From JAHDFB01 sp965658745 (GTDB lineage: Bacteria > Bacteroidota > Bacteroidia > Chitinophagales > Saprospiraceae): 64,000 nucleotides of DNA. The position numbers were made by a program, and so were the translations under genes. The notes below the pieces were generated by a model. That model saw only the letters and a program-made list of their open reading frames with translations. It was not told the origin of the DNA and ran no database searches. Below are positions 35,885 to 46,500 of the stretch, piece after piece. The stretch lies in NCBI GenBank assembly GCA_965658745.1, contig CBFHTK010000003.1, positions 124,001-188,000 of the forward strand, written 5' to 3'. Each line of letters begins with the position of its first letter. The stretch's first letter is position 1.

Positions 35885-36295
35885 ATGAAAAAAATCGAAC
35901 ACATCGGTATAGCAGTAAAAGATCTTAAAGCAGCGAAAAAAACATACCGCAGCTTACTTGGAGTCGATTCATACAAAGACGAACTTGTCGAAAGTGAAGC
36001 GGTGATGACTTCGTTCTTCCGCACTGGACCAAATAAGATTGAGCTCTTAGCTGCTACAGATGAATCTTCAGCTATTCATAAATACTTAGAAAAGAATCGT
36101 GAAGGCATTCATCATATTGCATTTGCAGTAGACAACATTCTTGAAGAAATGAAACGTTTGGAAAGAGAAGGCTTTCGACTACTAAATAAAGAACCGAAGA
36201 AAGGAGCGGATAACAAATTGATATGCTTTGTGCATCCCAAGGACTCAAATGGTGTCCTAATCGAGTTATGTCAGGACATTCCACCGGAAAATTGA
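35885..36295 (+). CDS. mce: Methylmalonyl-CoA epimerase
   Basis: It interconverts (R)- and (S)-methylmalonyl-CoA in propionate and succinate metabolism. The 136-residue protein has two VOC (glyoxalase) modules. The metal ligands are visible as the His in IEHIGIAV, the His pair in GIHHIAFAV and the Glu in VLIELCQ, and the KIELLAA strand carries another acidic ligand. Length and motifs fit the family. The mutase genes are not in the window. Confidence 0.93.
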   Translation: MKKIEHIGIAVKDLKAAKKTYRSLLGVDSYKDELVESEAVMTSFFRTGPNKIELLAATDESSAIHKYLEKNREGIHHIAFAVDNILEEMKRLEREGFRLLNKEPKKGADNKLICFVHPKDSNGVLIELCQDIPPEN

Positions 36296-36368
36296 TCAAT
36301 GGCTTGTGGTGTTACTGATTTTATCAGTATTTATGTAGACTTCTTTTTGCATAACCCAAGCAATTTCT

Positions 36369-38714
36369 ATGAAATTTCACTATTTATTAGCTTTCCTACT
36401 TCTAGTAACTTTTGCAAATAATATAAGTGCTCAAGAGCTCTACCATCGAGTACGTGTAGATCTTCACGATAAAGATATTACGAAACTAGCTGCACTAGGA
36501 GTGGAAACGGATCACGGTCATTTGGCTCTTGGCCGTTATCTTGAAAATGACTTTTCAGAGAAAGAGATTCAGTCCATTAAAGATGCTGGATTCAAAACCA
36601 AGATTTTGATTTCAGATGTAAGTTCATTCTATGCTAAACAGCTAGGTGAATCTCTGACCAAAGTTCCGAATGGACTCTGCTTCGATGGTACGGCCTATAG
36701 TAATTACGTTACACCTGATAATTTCACCTTGGGGTCAATGGGAGGCTATTATACATACGAAGAAATGCTCGATATTCTTGACGATATGTATATAAAGTAT
36801 CCCAACTTAATCTCTGTCAAATCTCAAATTTCAGATTTCGAAACCCATGAAGGACGCCCGATTTATTCATTGGTAATCTCGGATAATCCAGGCGACCTTT
36901 CCGAAGACGAGCCACAGACGTTGTACACGGCCCTTCATCATGCCCGAGAGCCAAATTCTCTCATGCAGACGATATACTACATGTGGTATCTTCTCGAGAA
37001 CTATGAATCTGATCCCATTATTAAAGAAATTGTTGACAACACGCAACTGCATTTCATTCCTTGCATTAATCCTGACGGATACATTTACAATCAGACCATT
37101 GCCCCTGAAGGTGGCGGACTATGGCGTAAGAATAGAAGAGACAATGGTGATGGTACGTTTGGAGTTGATCTCAATCGCAATTATGGTTTTGAATGGGGAT
37201 TCAATGACATAGGTTCTTCACCTGATACAGGTAATGATACCTATAGAGGTCCCGCTCCTTTCTCTGAACCAGAGACTCAAGCTGTAAAGTATTATGCTGA
37301 AAACCATAATTTTCAGTTTGCACTTAATTATCATACGTTTGGAAATCTACTCATTTATCCTTGGGGTTACAATGACTCTCCTACCCCTGAGAGCAACTAT
37401 TTCCAAGCAATAGCGAAAGAACTGACTAAACTTAATAATTACGTTTCTGGAACTGGAATAGAGACGGTAGGATACAATGTTAATGGCGTTTCTGACGACT
37501 GGATGTATGGCGAGCAAACTACTAAGAATAGAATTTACTCGATGACGCCAGAAGCTGGTTTGGGTGGATTTTGGCCACCCATGACTGAAATCCTAGATTT
37601 TTGTCAAGCCAATGTTCAAGCAAATATCTCAACCGCTGCATTCTTATTGAATTATCCTGTCCTCGATGTTAGCCAGCCTGTTTTTGATAATTCATTAGAG
37701 GGAAGTTTAACATATTCTGTGACTCAACTCGGTCTTCAAGCAAGTTCTTTTGAGGTTGAAGTTTCACCTATTTCTGACAATGTCACCGTTGGAAGCACGA
37801 TAAACTATAACCTTGAGTTGCTAGAAGAAGATGATGCAACCATAAATTTTGAATTAGATAGTGATATTAGTTTTGGAGATGTAGTGGAAATCTTAGTTGA
37901 AAGCAGTGGCCAAGTGCCACTTCGATCAGATACAGTCAGGTTTACATACATAGACGGTGGTAGTGTAAATGTAATCGTGCAAGAAGAGTTTGGAGAAGAT
38001 CTATTATGGGAAGCTGACAATATTGATTGGTTTTACTCCACAGATGAATTCACCAGTCCAGAATACTCTCTCACGGAGTCCAACGGAATCTATCCTCCAA
38101 ACCAAAATAAAGCAATATTCAGTAAACTTGTCAGTCTACCAGATGAAGATTTTGTGCAAGTCTCATTTGATCTTAAAGTAGATATTGAAAAAGGATACGA
38201 CTTTGCTCAGCTCAGTATCATCACAAATGGTAGTGATCCCGTGGCACTTTGTGGATCTTATTCGTCTGAAGGCACAAACGACCAAATTCAAGGAGAGCCA
38301 CTGTATGATGGTGAATTCGGATGGGTACGCGAAGAAATAGATATCTCGGAATATGCCGATAAAACTGTACGGTTCTTATGGCAATTCCAATCAGATGGAT
38401 TTGTCGAAGGCGATGGATTCTATGTGGATGATTGGTCCATTGCCACTGTAAACAATAGCGTGAACAACAAAGAGAGTTTCCTAGGACAAATCCGAGCATA
38501 CCCCAATCCTACCTCGGATGTCATCAAACTCGACATGCCATATAATCAGATCAAGTTGGTTCAACTAGTTAATACTACTGGTCAAGTTGTAAAACAACTA
38601 GCTGGAAGAACGAATGTATGGTATGTTGGTGATTTAACTGCTGGCCTCTACAGAATAGTTATTTATCAAGATTCTGGCGAAATTTCTATGAGTACGATGA
38701 TCAAGATGGACTGA
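36369..38714 (+). CDS. T9SS-exported M14 zinc carboxypeptidase
   Basis: A 781-residue secreted peptidase. A signal peptide (ends near ISAQ) and a pro-region are followed by the M14 domain at about residues 125-430. The zinc ligands are seen in HHAREP (His-x-x-Glu) and the His of LNYHTFGN; the substrate-binding FGVDLNRNYGFEW segment and the catalytic Glu in MTPEAGLGG are intact. A beta-sandwich region and a MAM/CUB-like jelly roll (DFVQVSFDLKVDIEKGYDFA) follow, and the end is a T9SS type A sorting domain (AYPNPTSDVIKLDMP ... LTAGLYRIVIY). It probably trims extracellular peptides. Confidence 0.93.
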   Translation: MKFHYLLAFLLLVTFANNISAQELYHRVRVDLHDKDITKLAALGVETDHGHLALGRYLENDFSEKEIQSIKDAGFKTKILISDVSSFYAKQLGESLTKVPNGLCFDGTAYSNYVTPDNFTLGSMGGYYTYEEMLDILDDMYIKYPNLISVKSQISDFETHEGRPIYSLVISDNPGDLSEDEPQTLYTALHHAREPNSLMQTIYYMWYLLENYESDPIIKEIVDNTQLHFIPCINPDGYIYNQTIAPEGGGLWRKNRRDNGDGTFGVDLNRNYGFEWGFNDIGSSPDTGNDTYRGPAPFSEPETQAVKYYAENHNFQFALNYHTFGNLLIYPWGYNDSPTPESNYFQAIAKELTKLNNYVSGTGIETVGYNVNGVSDDWMYGEQTTKNRIYSMTPEAGLGGFWPPMTEILDFCQANVQANISTAAFLLNYPVLDVSQPVFDNSLEGSLTYSVTQLGLQASSFEVEVSPISDNVTVGSTINYNLELLEEDDATINFELDSDISFGDVVEILVESSGQVPLRSDTVRFTYIDGGSVNVIVQEEFGEDLLWEADNIDWFYSTDEFTSPEYSLTESNGIYPPNQNKAIFSKLVSLPDEDFVQVSFDLKVDIEKGYDFAQLSIITNGSDPVALCGSYSSEGTNDQIQGEPLYDGEFGWVREEIDISEYADKTVRFLWQFQSDGFVEGDGFYVDDWSIATVNNSVNNKESFLGQIRAYPNPTSDVIKLDMPYNQIKLVQLVNTTGQVVKQLAGRTNVWYVGDLTAGLYRIVIYQDSGEISMSTMIKMD

Positions 38715-38795
38715 TAGTCAACTTCGAGAGGACTTACGTCCAAAAGGTAAGAAATGAAGGGATTCCTAATTTATTATGGAAAGGGAGATCCAAAC

Positions 38796-38834
38796 AAAAA
38801 AGCCTTTTGAAATCATAATTAATCTCAAAAGGCT
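38796..38834 (-). terminator. Rho-independent terminator of the pirin gene
   Basis: An 11-bp perfect stem AAGCCTTTTGA with TCAAAAGGCTT; on the minus strand it is followed by TTTTTTG. It may also slow plus-strand transcription from the carboxypeptidase. Confidence 0.85.
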
Positions 38835-38863
38835 TACTCAATCTTACATTTATCTATATGGAA

Positions 38864-39736
38864 CTACACAGACATTGGTACTTCCATCACTAGTACTTTG
38901 GCATCTTTTTCAGCTTGAATGCAAATCGAATCAGTATCCCATACTCCATATCCATCGCGGTGCTCCAATGCTTGGTCATCGATTGACACGTTTCCTTCTA
39001 GTACAAAAACGTACACACCATTATTTGGTTTTCTAACCTGATATGTCTCTTGGTTCCCAGCTTCAAATTTTCCAATATGGAACCAAGCGTCTTGATGTAT
39101 CCAAACACCTTCATCATCTTGGGAAGGTGACAAAATTTGTGTCAGAGAATTATCCTTTAGTTTATTCTCAATACTGATCTGGTCATATCTGGGCTCAACA
39201 TTTCGCTTATTTGGGAAAAGCCAGATCTGAAGAAACTTGACTGCTTGATCTTGATTCTTATTGTACTCACTGTGATAAATTCCTGTTCCAGCACTCATCA
39301 CCTGAACATCGCCTTGCTTAATTACTGCAGTGTTTCCCATACTGTCTTTGTGTTCTAAATCACCTTCAAGTGGAATCGAAATAATTTCCATGTTATCATG
39401 AGGGTGTCTTCCGAATCCTTTTCCAGCTTCTACGATGTCATCATTTAAGACTCTTAATACGCCGAAATTCATCCTCTCAGGATTATAATAATTGGCAAAG
39501 CTGAATGAATGATGTGAGTTTAGCCAACCGTGATTTGCATGCCCCCTAGTAGAGGCTTTATGTAATACAGATTTCATTGTTTTTGATTCTTTATTTGGTA
39601 AATGATTAAACCCTACCTGCTCCATCAATTTGTCATAGGTAGATGACTTAGGTGATTTAGCATTGGCTACCACTTTGGAACCCAGTACTCCAGCTGCACC
39701 TAATAGGCTGTTTTTTAAGAAGTTCTTCCGATTCAT
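38864..39736 (-). CDS. Pirin-family bicupin with export-like N-terminus
   Basis: Residues 54-290 are a full pirin (starting at the Met of MKSVLHKASTRGHANHGWL). The metal site is intact: GRHPHDNMEI and the later LEHKD. Some pirins act as quercetinases, and others are regulators. Here 53 extra residues precede the usual start, beginning MNRKNFLKNSLLGAAGVLGS, which looks like the Tat/exported anchors of Bacteroidota with Arg-Lys instead of Arg-Arg. The long start is chosen because the extension is signal-like, but the internal Met (39577 on the minus strand) could make a cytoplasmic form. A terminator follows. Confidence 0.85.
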   Translation of the reverse strand: MNRKNFLKNSLLGAAGVLGSKVVANAKSPKSSTYDKLMEQVGFNHLPNKESKTMKSVLHKASTRGHANHGWLNSHHSFSFANYYNPERMNFGVLRVLNDDIVEAGKGFGRHPHDNMEIISIPLEGDLEHKDSMGNTAVIKQGDVQVMSAGTGIYHSEYNKNQDQAVKFLQIWLFPNKRNVEPRYDQISIENKLKDNSLTQILSPSQDDEGVWIHQDAWFHIGKFEAGNQETYQVRKPNNGVYVFVLEGNVSIDDQALEHRDGYGVWDTDSICIQAEKDAKVLVMEVPMSV

Positions 39737-39821
39737 TGTTTAAACATTGATTTTATAAACGTGTAACTGTTAGGAGTAAATAATAGTTCAGAAAAGTAAA
39801 ATAAAAATGTATTTTGGGGTT

Positions 39822-40754
39822 CTAACCCCATAAATCAGCTAGTGCAGATCGCACAGGACTATTTGTAAATCTCTTGTAGTCGCCTTCAAGAAATAACGTA
39901 TTTAGGATAATAAATCTGCGTAAAAAAGGTAGCTTCTGCGATTGAGATCTCATAGTCCAAAAGTAGTGCCCTCTGCGATAAACAGCATCTTCCACGCGTC
40001 CCAAAATCTGTTCGATTAGATCTGCTTCTGCCTGATAATACTCTTCTTTGCTTTGTGAACCATGAGACTCGTGACTCTCATTCAATCCTATGGCTTGATC
40101 CTGATGAATTCTGTAATTCATTAATTGTTCATCAATAATCTGAACCGAATCAGGATATAATGCAACAGCCATTGCCAGAATAAAACGATCGTGAAGTAAA
40201 TGCTTGTGACCATGAATGAGAGGTAATATATCCTCCTTCAAACTATTGTGAAAAGCCATGCAACATGCAGAAGCAACATTATGTCTAACCGTAACTAACA
40301 TTCCTTTACCCTCCATCATTTGTAAACGTTCAGCTTTGTTAAACCCTATCTGATCCCAAAGATTATACCCTAGAGAATTACCTGAACTATCTATACATCT
40401 AGCATCCGAAAAGACCAACTTCGCATCAGTCTCTTTGAATACGTCTATCATTCTTTCCAACTTCTTTTCTTCCCAAACATCATCTTGATCACAAAGAAAT
40501 ATATAGTCACATGCAGCAATTCTAATTCCCTCTTCATAACGATGAGTAACACCCTTATTCTTAGGCTTGATAAAAAGCCTTACATTCTTATGGTTACTTT
40601 CAAATTGCGTAAGAATTTCAACTGTTCCATCTGTGGAAGCATCATCAATTATAATGAGCTCATCCCAATTCATTGTCTGTTGAATTAAAGAGTCAAGCTG
40701 CTCTTCAAGATACTTAGCACCGTTATATGTGCACAAAACAATCGATATCTGCAT
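39822..40754 (-). CDS. Family 2 glycosyltransferase
   Basis: A 310-residue GT-A fold transferase. SIVLCTYNGAKYLEEQLDSL and IIIDDASTDGT form the nucleotide-sugar binding site, and CDQDDVWEEKK holds the metal-binding DxD. This subfamily, with FLCDQDD and a late HDRFILAMAVAL segment, is frequent among rhamnosyl-type transferases for surface glycans. It lies three bases after the flippase gene, so the two form an operon. Confidence 0.9.
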   Translation of the reverse strand: MQISIVLCTYNGAKYLEEQLDSLIQQTMNWDELIIIDDASTDGTVEILTQFESNHKNVRLFIKPKNKGVTHRYEEGIRIAACDYIFLCDQDDVWEEKKLERMIDVFKETDAKLVFSDARCIDSSGNSLGYNLWDQIGFNKAERLQMMEGKGMLVTVRHNVASACCMAFHNSLKEDILPLIHGHKHLLHDRFILAMAVALYPDSVQIIDEQLMNYRIHQDQAIGLNESHESHGSQSKEEYYQAEADLIEQILGRVEDAVYRRGHYFWTMRSQSQKLPFLRRFIILNTLFLEGDYKRFTNSPVRSALADLWG

Positions 40755-40757
40755 AAA

Positions 40758-42212
40758 TTATTCTTTGATGGACGAAATCAGCTTTCTAAAACTTTCGATG
40801 ATATACCCTTTTCCAAAGCGATAGAAAACCATAGTTACGACAACATAAACTGCAACAGATAGTGAAAGATGTATCCATGCAGATTTCGTTGAGAATCTTA
40901 TAATTACTAGTAGCAAGATACTAGCAAAAATTGGAACAGATACGGGCATTATAATTTGTCTAAAAGAACTGAAATCTACGCTAAAAAAACGATGCAAAGC
41001 ATTTAGATAAAGAATTTTGGAAACTACCGTTCCTATTAGCAAGCCCCATAGCATAAAATCAATACCAAAAAATACGCCCACGATCAGCGAAAGGATAATG
41101 ATTATTTTGCCTGGCAAGGATACATAGAAGAACCGATCTGCATCACCATAACTCAATACAACTGCTCCTTCGATCATGGTAACTGAAACACAAGCGATAA
41201 GTGAAAGTGTTCTGAAGTAAGGAATCATTGGTAACCATGAGTCTGGAAATAAGACAGCCACAATACTGTCTGCGAAAACAAAACACGTTATAAACACGGG
41301 CACAAAAAACAAAACAATAATTCCATGAGACCTCAAATAGATTGAACTAATACTCTGTTTACTCTCAACTTTAGCCGTGTTCTGCATACCTGAAAAAAGC
41401 GGAAACAATACCTGACTAATCGTTCCAGGAACGAGAGAAACAGGTGTTTTTACCAATGATGATGCTCTATTGTAATGGCCAAGAACCACGGCAGGATAGT
41501 ATACACTAATCAAAAACTGATCAAGAAGTTGCACCACATAATCTGTTATCATTGAAATAAAAATAAACGTACTAAAACCGCGAGTTGCTCTCAATCTAGA
41601 CCATACAAATTTAAGCTTTGGCATGAAATGTCGATTTGCCCAGAAGAATACAAATTGAAGAACTGAAGCACAGAGAAGTTGGTAAACAACTGCCATGTAA
41701 TCAAACCCATTTAGCACTAAATAAAGACCAAGTATTCCGCTGAGCAAAAACGAACTCAACTCAATAAAAGCAAGTCTCTTAAATTCCATTCGTCTGTGCA
41801 AAAGTGCTCGATGAACTATTATCGATCCACCAAGAATTACGGTTATGGAGAACAACTTCAACAATAGATTCAGTTCTTCTTGGAGGTATACCGTGCTAAT
41901 TTGCGCGGAAAGCAAATACAATATCGTAGCCAAAGCAATGGAAACCGAAAGAATCCAATAAAAATGAGTGCTTAGCGACTCTGAATCTTCGGACTTCTGT
42001 TGAACTATGGATTGCGAATAACCCAAGTCTAGAAATATATTGACAAGACCTAAAATGATAAGTAATTTAGCAATTATCCCGTATCCCTCCGGTGAAATAT
42101 ATTGCATAAAAACAATCGTCAACACGATAGAAAGCACAAATTGAATGATTGTTGAAGTACTCCTCCAACCTATTCCTGCAATTGCAATTTCTTTCATTGA
42201 TCGATCATCCAC
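40758..42212 (-). CDS. Polysaccharide flippase (MOP superfamily, Wzx/MurJ-like)
   Basis: A 484-residue polytopic protein with about 13 helices and the Polysacc_synt fold. N-terminal GIGWRSTSTIIQFVLSIVLT and YISPEGYGIIA are typical of lipopolysaccharide flippases. It would move an undecaprenyl-linked oligosaccharide across the inner membrane. It is coupled to the GT2 gene (three-base gap) and lies 45 bases after the permease gene. Confidence 0.9.
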   Translation of the reverse strand: MDDRSMKEIAIAGIGWRSTSTIIQFVLSIVLTIVFMQYISPEGYGIIAKLLIILGLVNIFLDLGYSQSIVQQKSEDSESLSTHFYWILSVSIALATILYLLSAQISTVYLQEELNLLLKLFSITVILGGSIIVHRALLHRRMEFKRLAFIELSSFLLSGILGLYLVLNGFDYMAVVYQLLCASVLQFVFFWANRHFMPKLKFVWSRLRATRGFSTFIFISMITDYVVQLLDQFLISVYYPAVVLGHYNRASSLVKTPVSLVPGTISQVLFPLFSGMQNTAKVESKQSISSIYLRSHGIIVLFFVPVFITCFVFADSIVAVLFPDSWLPMIPYFRTLSLIACVSVTMIEGAVVLSYGDADRFFYVSLPGKIIIILSLIVGVFFGIDFMLWGLLIGTVVSKILYLNALHRFFSVDFSSFRQIIMPVSVPIFASILLLVIIRFSTKSAWIHLSLSVAVYVVVTMVFYRFGKGYIIESFRKLISSIKE

Positions 42213-42257
42213 TGACTACCTTTTCCTTTTTAGAGAACCACCTCAAACTTAAGCTCT

Positions 42258-43490
42258 TTAGCCATTCTTGTACTCAATCTTCTCATTGCGAAACGCTACC
42301 AAAAAGAAAATGAACACCACGAAAGCGAATATGGCTGGGAATGTCCAAATATTCAACCAATTGTGTGTTGAATCATCCAACAAATAATTATCTGTGATTT
42401 TTCCAGTAACCCAAAATCCAACCAGCATACCGATACCATAAGTAGCTAATGTAATCAGACCTTGAGCAGCACTTTTTATCTTTTCACCTGCTTTGGAATC
42501 AGTGTAAATCTGCCCACTAACAAAGAAAAAGTCATAACAGATTCCATGCAGAGCAATTCCAAGAATTAGCATAAATGCCAAATCTCCAGCATTACCATAT
42601 GCAAACAGTAAATATCGAATTCCCCATGTTAGCATACCTATAAGAATTGTCCACTTGAATCCCAGACGCTTGAAAAAGAATGGAAGTAACAGTAAAAACA
42701 AAATCTCCGATCCCTGACCGAGCGTCATTTTTGCTGTCGGATTAGCCATTCCAACTTCAACCAAAAATGGATTTGTATTTTGATAGTAGAAAGCTAGTGG
42801 AATGCAAATCAAGATAGATGAAATAAAAAAGACCAAAAAATTCCGATCTGTGAGTAACTTAAGAGCATCCAAACCCAAAATATCAGAGACAGTTACTTTA
42901 TCTGACTTACTTATCTTAGGTGGCGTTTTTGGCAGTGTAAAACTGAATACTCCTAAGACTAAGGACGCAATAGCTGTCATCAAAAATGTATTTTTTAACA
43001 TGCCGTCAGCAATTCCAGCTTCTGAATCCCATCTAAAAGCAAAACTAATAACCAATCCAGCTACAATCCATCCGATTGTACCAAAAACCCGCACTAAAGA
43101 GAATTCCTTAGCTGGATCTGTCATCTGATTAAATGAAACTGAATTCACCAGTGCCAATGTAGGCATATAGCATATCATGTAAATCAAAACGTAGGGGTAG
43201 AAAGTACTAAAGCTATCACTTCCGTACATCATGTACATGAGACCAGCACCGAGAAGATGTAAGACCCCTAGAATACGCTCAGCGTTGAAGTACCGATCAG
43301 CAATAAGTCCCACAATGAATGGTGCTACAATAGCTCCCCATGATTGAGTTGAAAATGCCATTCCGATCTGGCCTCCAGTTGCTTGAATATTATTCCCCAG
43401 AAATGTACCTAATGTCACAAACCACGCTCCCCAAATGAAAAATTCCAAAAACATCATGGTGGACAATCGTGCGTAGGTAGTTGATTTCAT
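42258..43490 (-). CDS. MFS permease, nucleoside:H+ symporter-like
   Basis: A 410-residue twelve-helix transporter resembling the NupG/XapB family (start RLSTMMFLEFFIWGAWFVTLGTF, plus GMAFSTQSWGAIVAPFIVGLIADRYFNAERIL). In Bacteroidota many such proteins sit beside sugar-oxidising or 3-keto-sugar genes rather than nucleoside genes. Here the upstream neighbour, 40 bases away, ends in a DUF1080 (3-keto-disaccharide hydrolase-like) domain, so a sugar-derived substrate is plausible. Substrate not established. Confidence 0.85.
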   Translation of the reverse strand: MKSTTYARLSTMMFLEFFIWGAWFVTLGTFLGNNIQATGGQIGMAFSTQSWGAIVAPFIVGLIADRYFNAERILGVLHLLGAGLMYMMYGSDSFSTFYPYVLIYMICYMPTLALVNSVSFNQMTDPAKEFSLVRVFGTIGWIVAGLVISFAFRWDSEAGIADGMLKNTFLMTAIASLVLGVFSFTLPKTPPKISKSDKVTVSDILGLDALKLLTDRNFLVFFISSILICIPLAFYYQNTNPFLVEVGMANPTAKMTLGQGSEILFLLLLPFFFKRLGFKWTILIGMLTWGIRYLLFAYGNAGDLAFMLILGIALHGICYDFFFVSGQIYTDSKAGEKIKSAAQGLITLATYGIGMLVGFWVTGKITDNYLLDDSTHNWLNIWTFPAIFAFVVFIFFLVAFRNEKIEYKNG

Positions 43491-43530
43491 TTTAATTTTC
43501 GTTTAGACGTGAGAATGATACATCCGAGAT

Positions 43531-46500
43531 TTACAACTCTCTTATTTTAATATTTTTGAAGAATACCGGGTCTCCGTGATCTTGCAGTGAAACAAAACCA
43601 CTTGAAGACTTACCAAAAGCAGGCATGTCTTTGAACTTACTATTCTTGATCATTTCTACCCATTCATCCGACTTATTATCATATCGAACAACCATGTGAC
43701 CATTTTGCCAATGCTCAATGACACCATTATTGGATACCAAGCGAATTTGATTCCACTCACCAGCTGGTTTCACAGTTACATATTTTGTCTCAATCATATC
43801 ATATAAATCACCCGCCCGGTGCGTCGGGTACTTCGTATCAGGATGACATGTATTATCCAAAATCTGCATCTCTGGTCCAGTTTGCCATACATAATCATGT
43901 TCATCACTTTCAACCACATTGTATATGATTCCTGAATTTCCACAATTTGATATTTTCCATTCCAATTTGAGCTCAAAATCTTCATATGCTTTATCTGTAA
44001 TAATTATATCACCACCATCTGCTGCTTGCCAACCTCCATCATCTTTCTTTTGAGAGTCCAAAAACAAAATGCCATCTTCCGCTTTCCAACTGGATCCTAG
44101 TGTTTGCTTTTTGTAATTTCGAATTCCATCTGTATTTTCACCGTTGAATAACAGTTTCCAACCTGCCGCCTTCTCTGCATTACTTAGTGTGTTGTCTCCA
44201 GTTTTCGAAGGAGCCTCTTTAACGGCTCCCAAATTGTTCTGAGGTATCTTGTTCATTGTGTACCAAGACTCAGTCGACCACAAGCCCTGATTCTTTGAAC
44301 TTACAAAGTGATCCAATAGAGTTAGATGCAGAACATGTCCTTCTTTCATACCATCCAATTCCAAAAACACACGTTTTCGATCATCACTCACATTTGCTGA
44401 AACAACTTTTAAGCTTCTCAAATCAAGTTTTGGTCCACCGTATTCTGCAGTAGGTTTGTAGTAATATTGTTGGACAGAATAACTAGTGGGGTCCCACCCG
44501 TCATCGAGGTCGAGAGCTTGTGTGAATTCGACCTCAATCCCGTTTGTTTTTGCTCGCACTGCTAGCATTTCAAATACTGGATCACCCGTGTACTCAAAAG
44601 ACTGCAATCCATACCAATTTGTACCAGTCTGCTGCCAATTACCAGGATTACCTATGCCACCAACAATCAACGTTTCGTCATCTGCCCATGCAATACGATT
44701 TACTCCCGCCTCAAAACCTTGAGTAAAACGAAACAAGGCTCCCTGTAATTCACCTTCTACTTCTTCAACAAAAACACGCTTTAGTCCTCCATGAGTTACT
44801 TCTCCATGTATCATTTGATTCTTATATGGACCAACATTCAATTTGAGCGGTGTTGACGGAGAGTTTCCTACTTCATCTTGCGGTAACCAAACTACAGGAT
44901 CTTTAACTTCAAGGTTTTTAGTGCCTACAAAATCAACTGCTCTAGAATTGAAAAAAGCATCTTTTGTAACGTGAAGAATCTTTGAAGCTGGTAACCAATC
45001 ACCTTGGTTGTCTGCAACAAATATATCATCATTATATCCTACTCCAACGCCATTTGGTGTTCTAAAACCGTGTGCTAAAAACTCTAGTTCTCCAGTCTTG
45101 CGATTGACTTTTATTGCCTTACCGCGATCGGAAGGTTGATTCTTTGCAGATGCTCCCCCTGGCATAATTCCAATGGCGAGCGTTGCATACAAGTAGTCAT
45201 CTTTCTCAGCCAATCCAAATCCGAATTCATGAAAATTAGCACTGACTTTCCAGTCATTGGTCAATACCCTATATTCATCAATAATCTCATCACCATCATG
45301 ATCAATCAACTGCGTCATTTCTTGCTTTTGCATGACATAGATGTCATCGCCCACAACCTGAAGTCCTAAAGGCTCAGCTAGACCAGCAGCTATCTTCTTA
45401 TATGTAATATCTTCGGGTTTCTCTGCATTTTGATGGTCAACAATGTACACGGCACCTTCTGGATCCCAAGTTGACAGAATTACTCGGCCATCCTCCAAAA
45501 CATCCAAGCCTCCAACCTTCGGTAAAAATGTCTCTGGCCTAAGCGAATTTATTGCAAAAGAAGGGTGCGCCCCCATAACCGCCCTTCCATCACCTGGAAT
45601 CTGAGTCAGTGCCGACATTGGCAGAACCAGACCTTTAATAGTACTATGAGAATCCGCATCATGAGAAATTACAGAACTCGGCACCACCGCCCAGGCCTCT
45701 GCACTTTTTGGTTTCCAATTGAAAGATAAAAAGGATCCTCCTACTCCTTGATAGTACTCAATCAAGAACTTATGCATGCCCTTCATTAGTCCTACATTCT
45801 TCTCCTTATACTCGGTTCCGTGATTTCCATCATTATCAACAACTAACTCATCGTCAATATAGAGTTTTGAACCATCGTCACTCCACATTCTAAAAGTAAT
45901 CTCTTCATCTTCTTCGATAGACAAGTATCCTTCTACTGTCATTCCAAAAAACACATCAACACCTACGAATTCAGCGTTGCCTAAATTACCGAATTCAGCC
46001 ATCACTCCTCCCATCTTAGGCTTCATCGTTGAAAAGTCAGGCATCTTATTCGTATTCTTCGGAATATCGTAGATCTTTACTAAGCCTCCTGGAATTGGTG
46101 ACTCATCAGCATCAGTCAAAGCTGGCATGTAATCACTTAAAGCAATATCTGTTTTGACTTCTGCTGTCTCATCTTCTTGGTCAAGAGACAAAATATATCT
46201 TACCATAACTTCAGAGTCCTCTTTTGAAAGTTCTGGATGTGCAGACATGGGAACCTGACCCCAAATTCCAGAACCACCATTCCTGATCTTATTTACGAGA
46301 TATATGACATTATCATCTGATGTTGCATACTTCTCAGCAATTGCATTATAAGAAGGCCCTATAGTTTTGACATAGGTATTATGACATGATTTACAATCGT
46401 TTTTGCCAATCAAGTTTTTCCCTTCGTTATCTTCCATCTCTTCAAGAGAAATTAGAGCATTGTTGGGGTTTTCAATAAGTGCTTTATCTGTTAATTTTAC

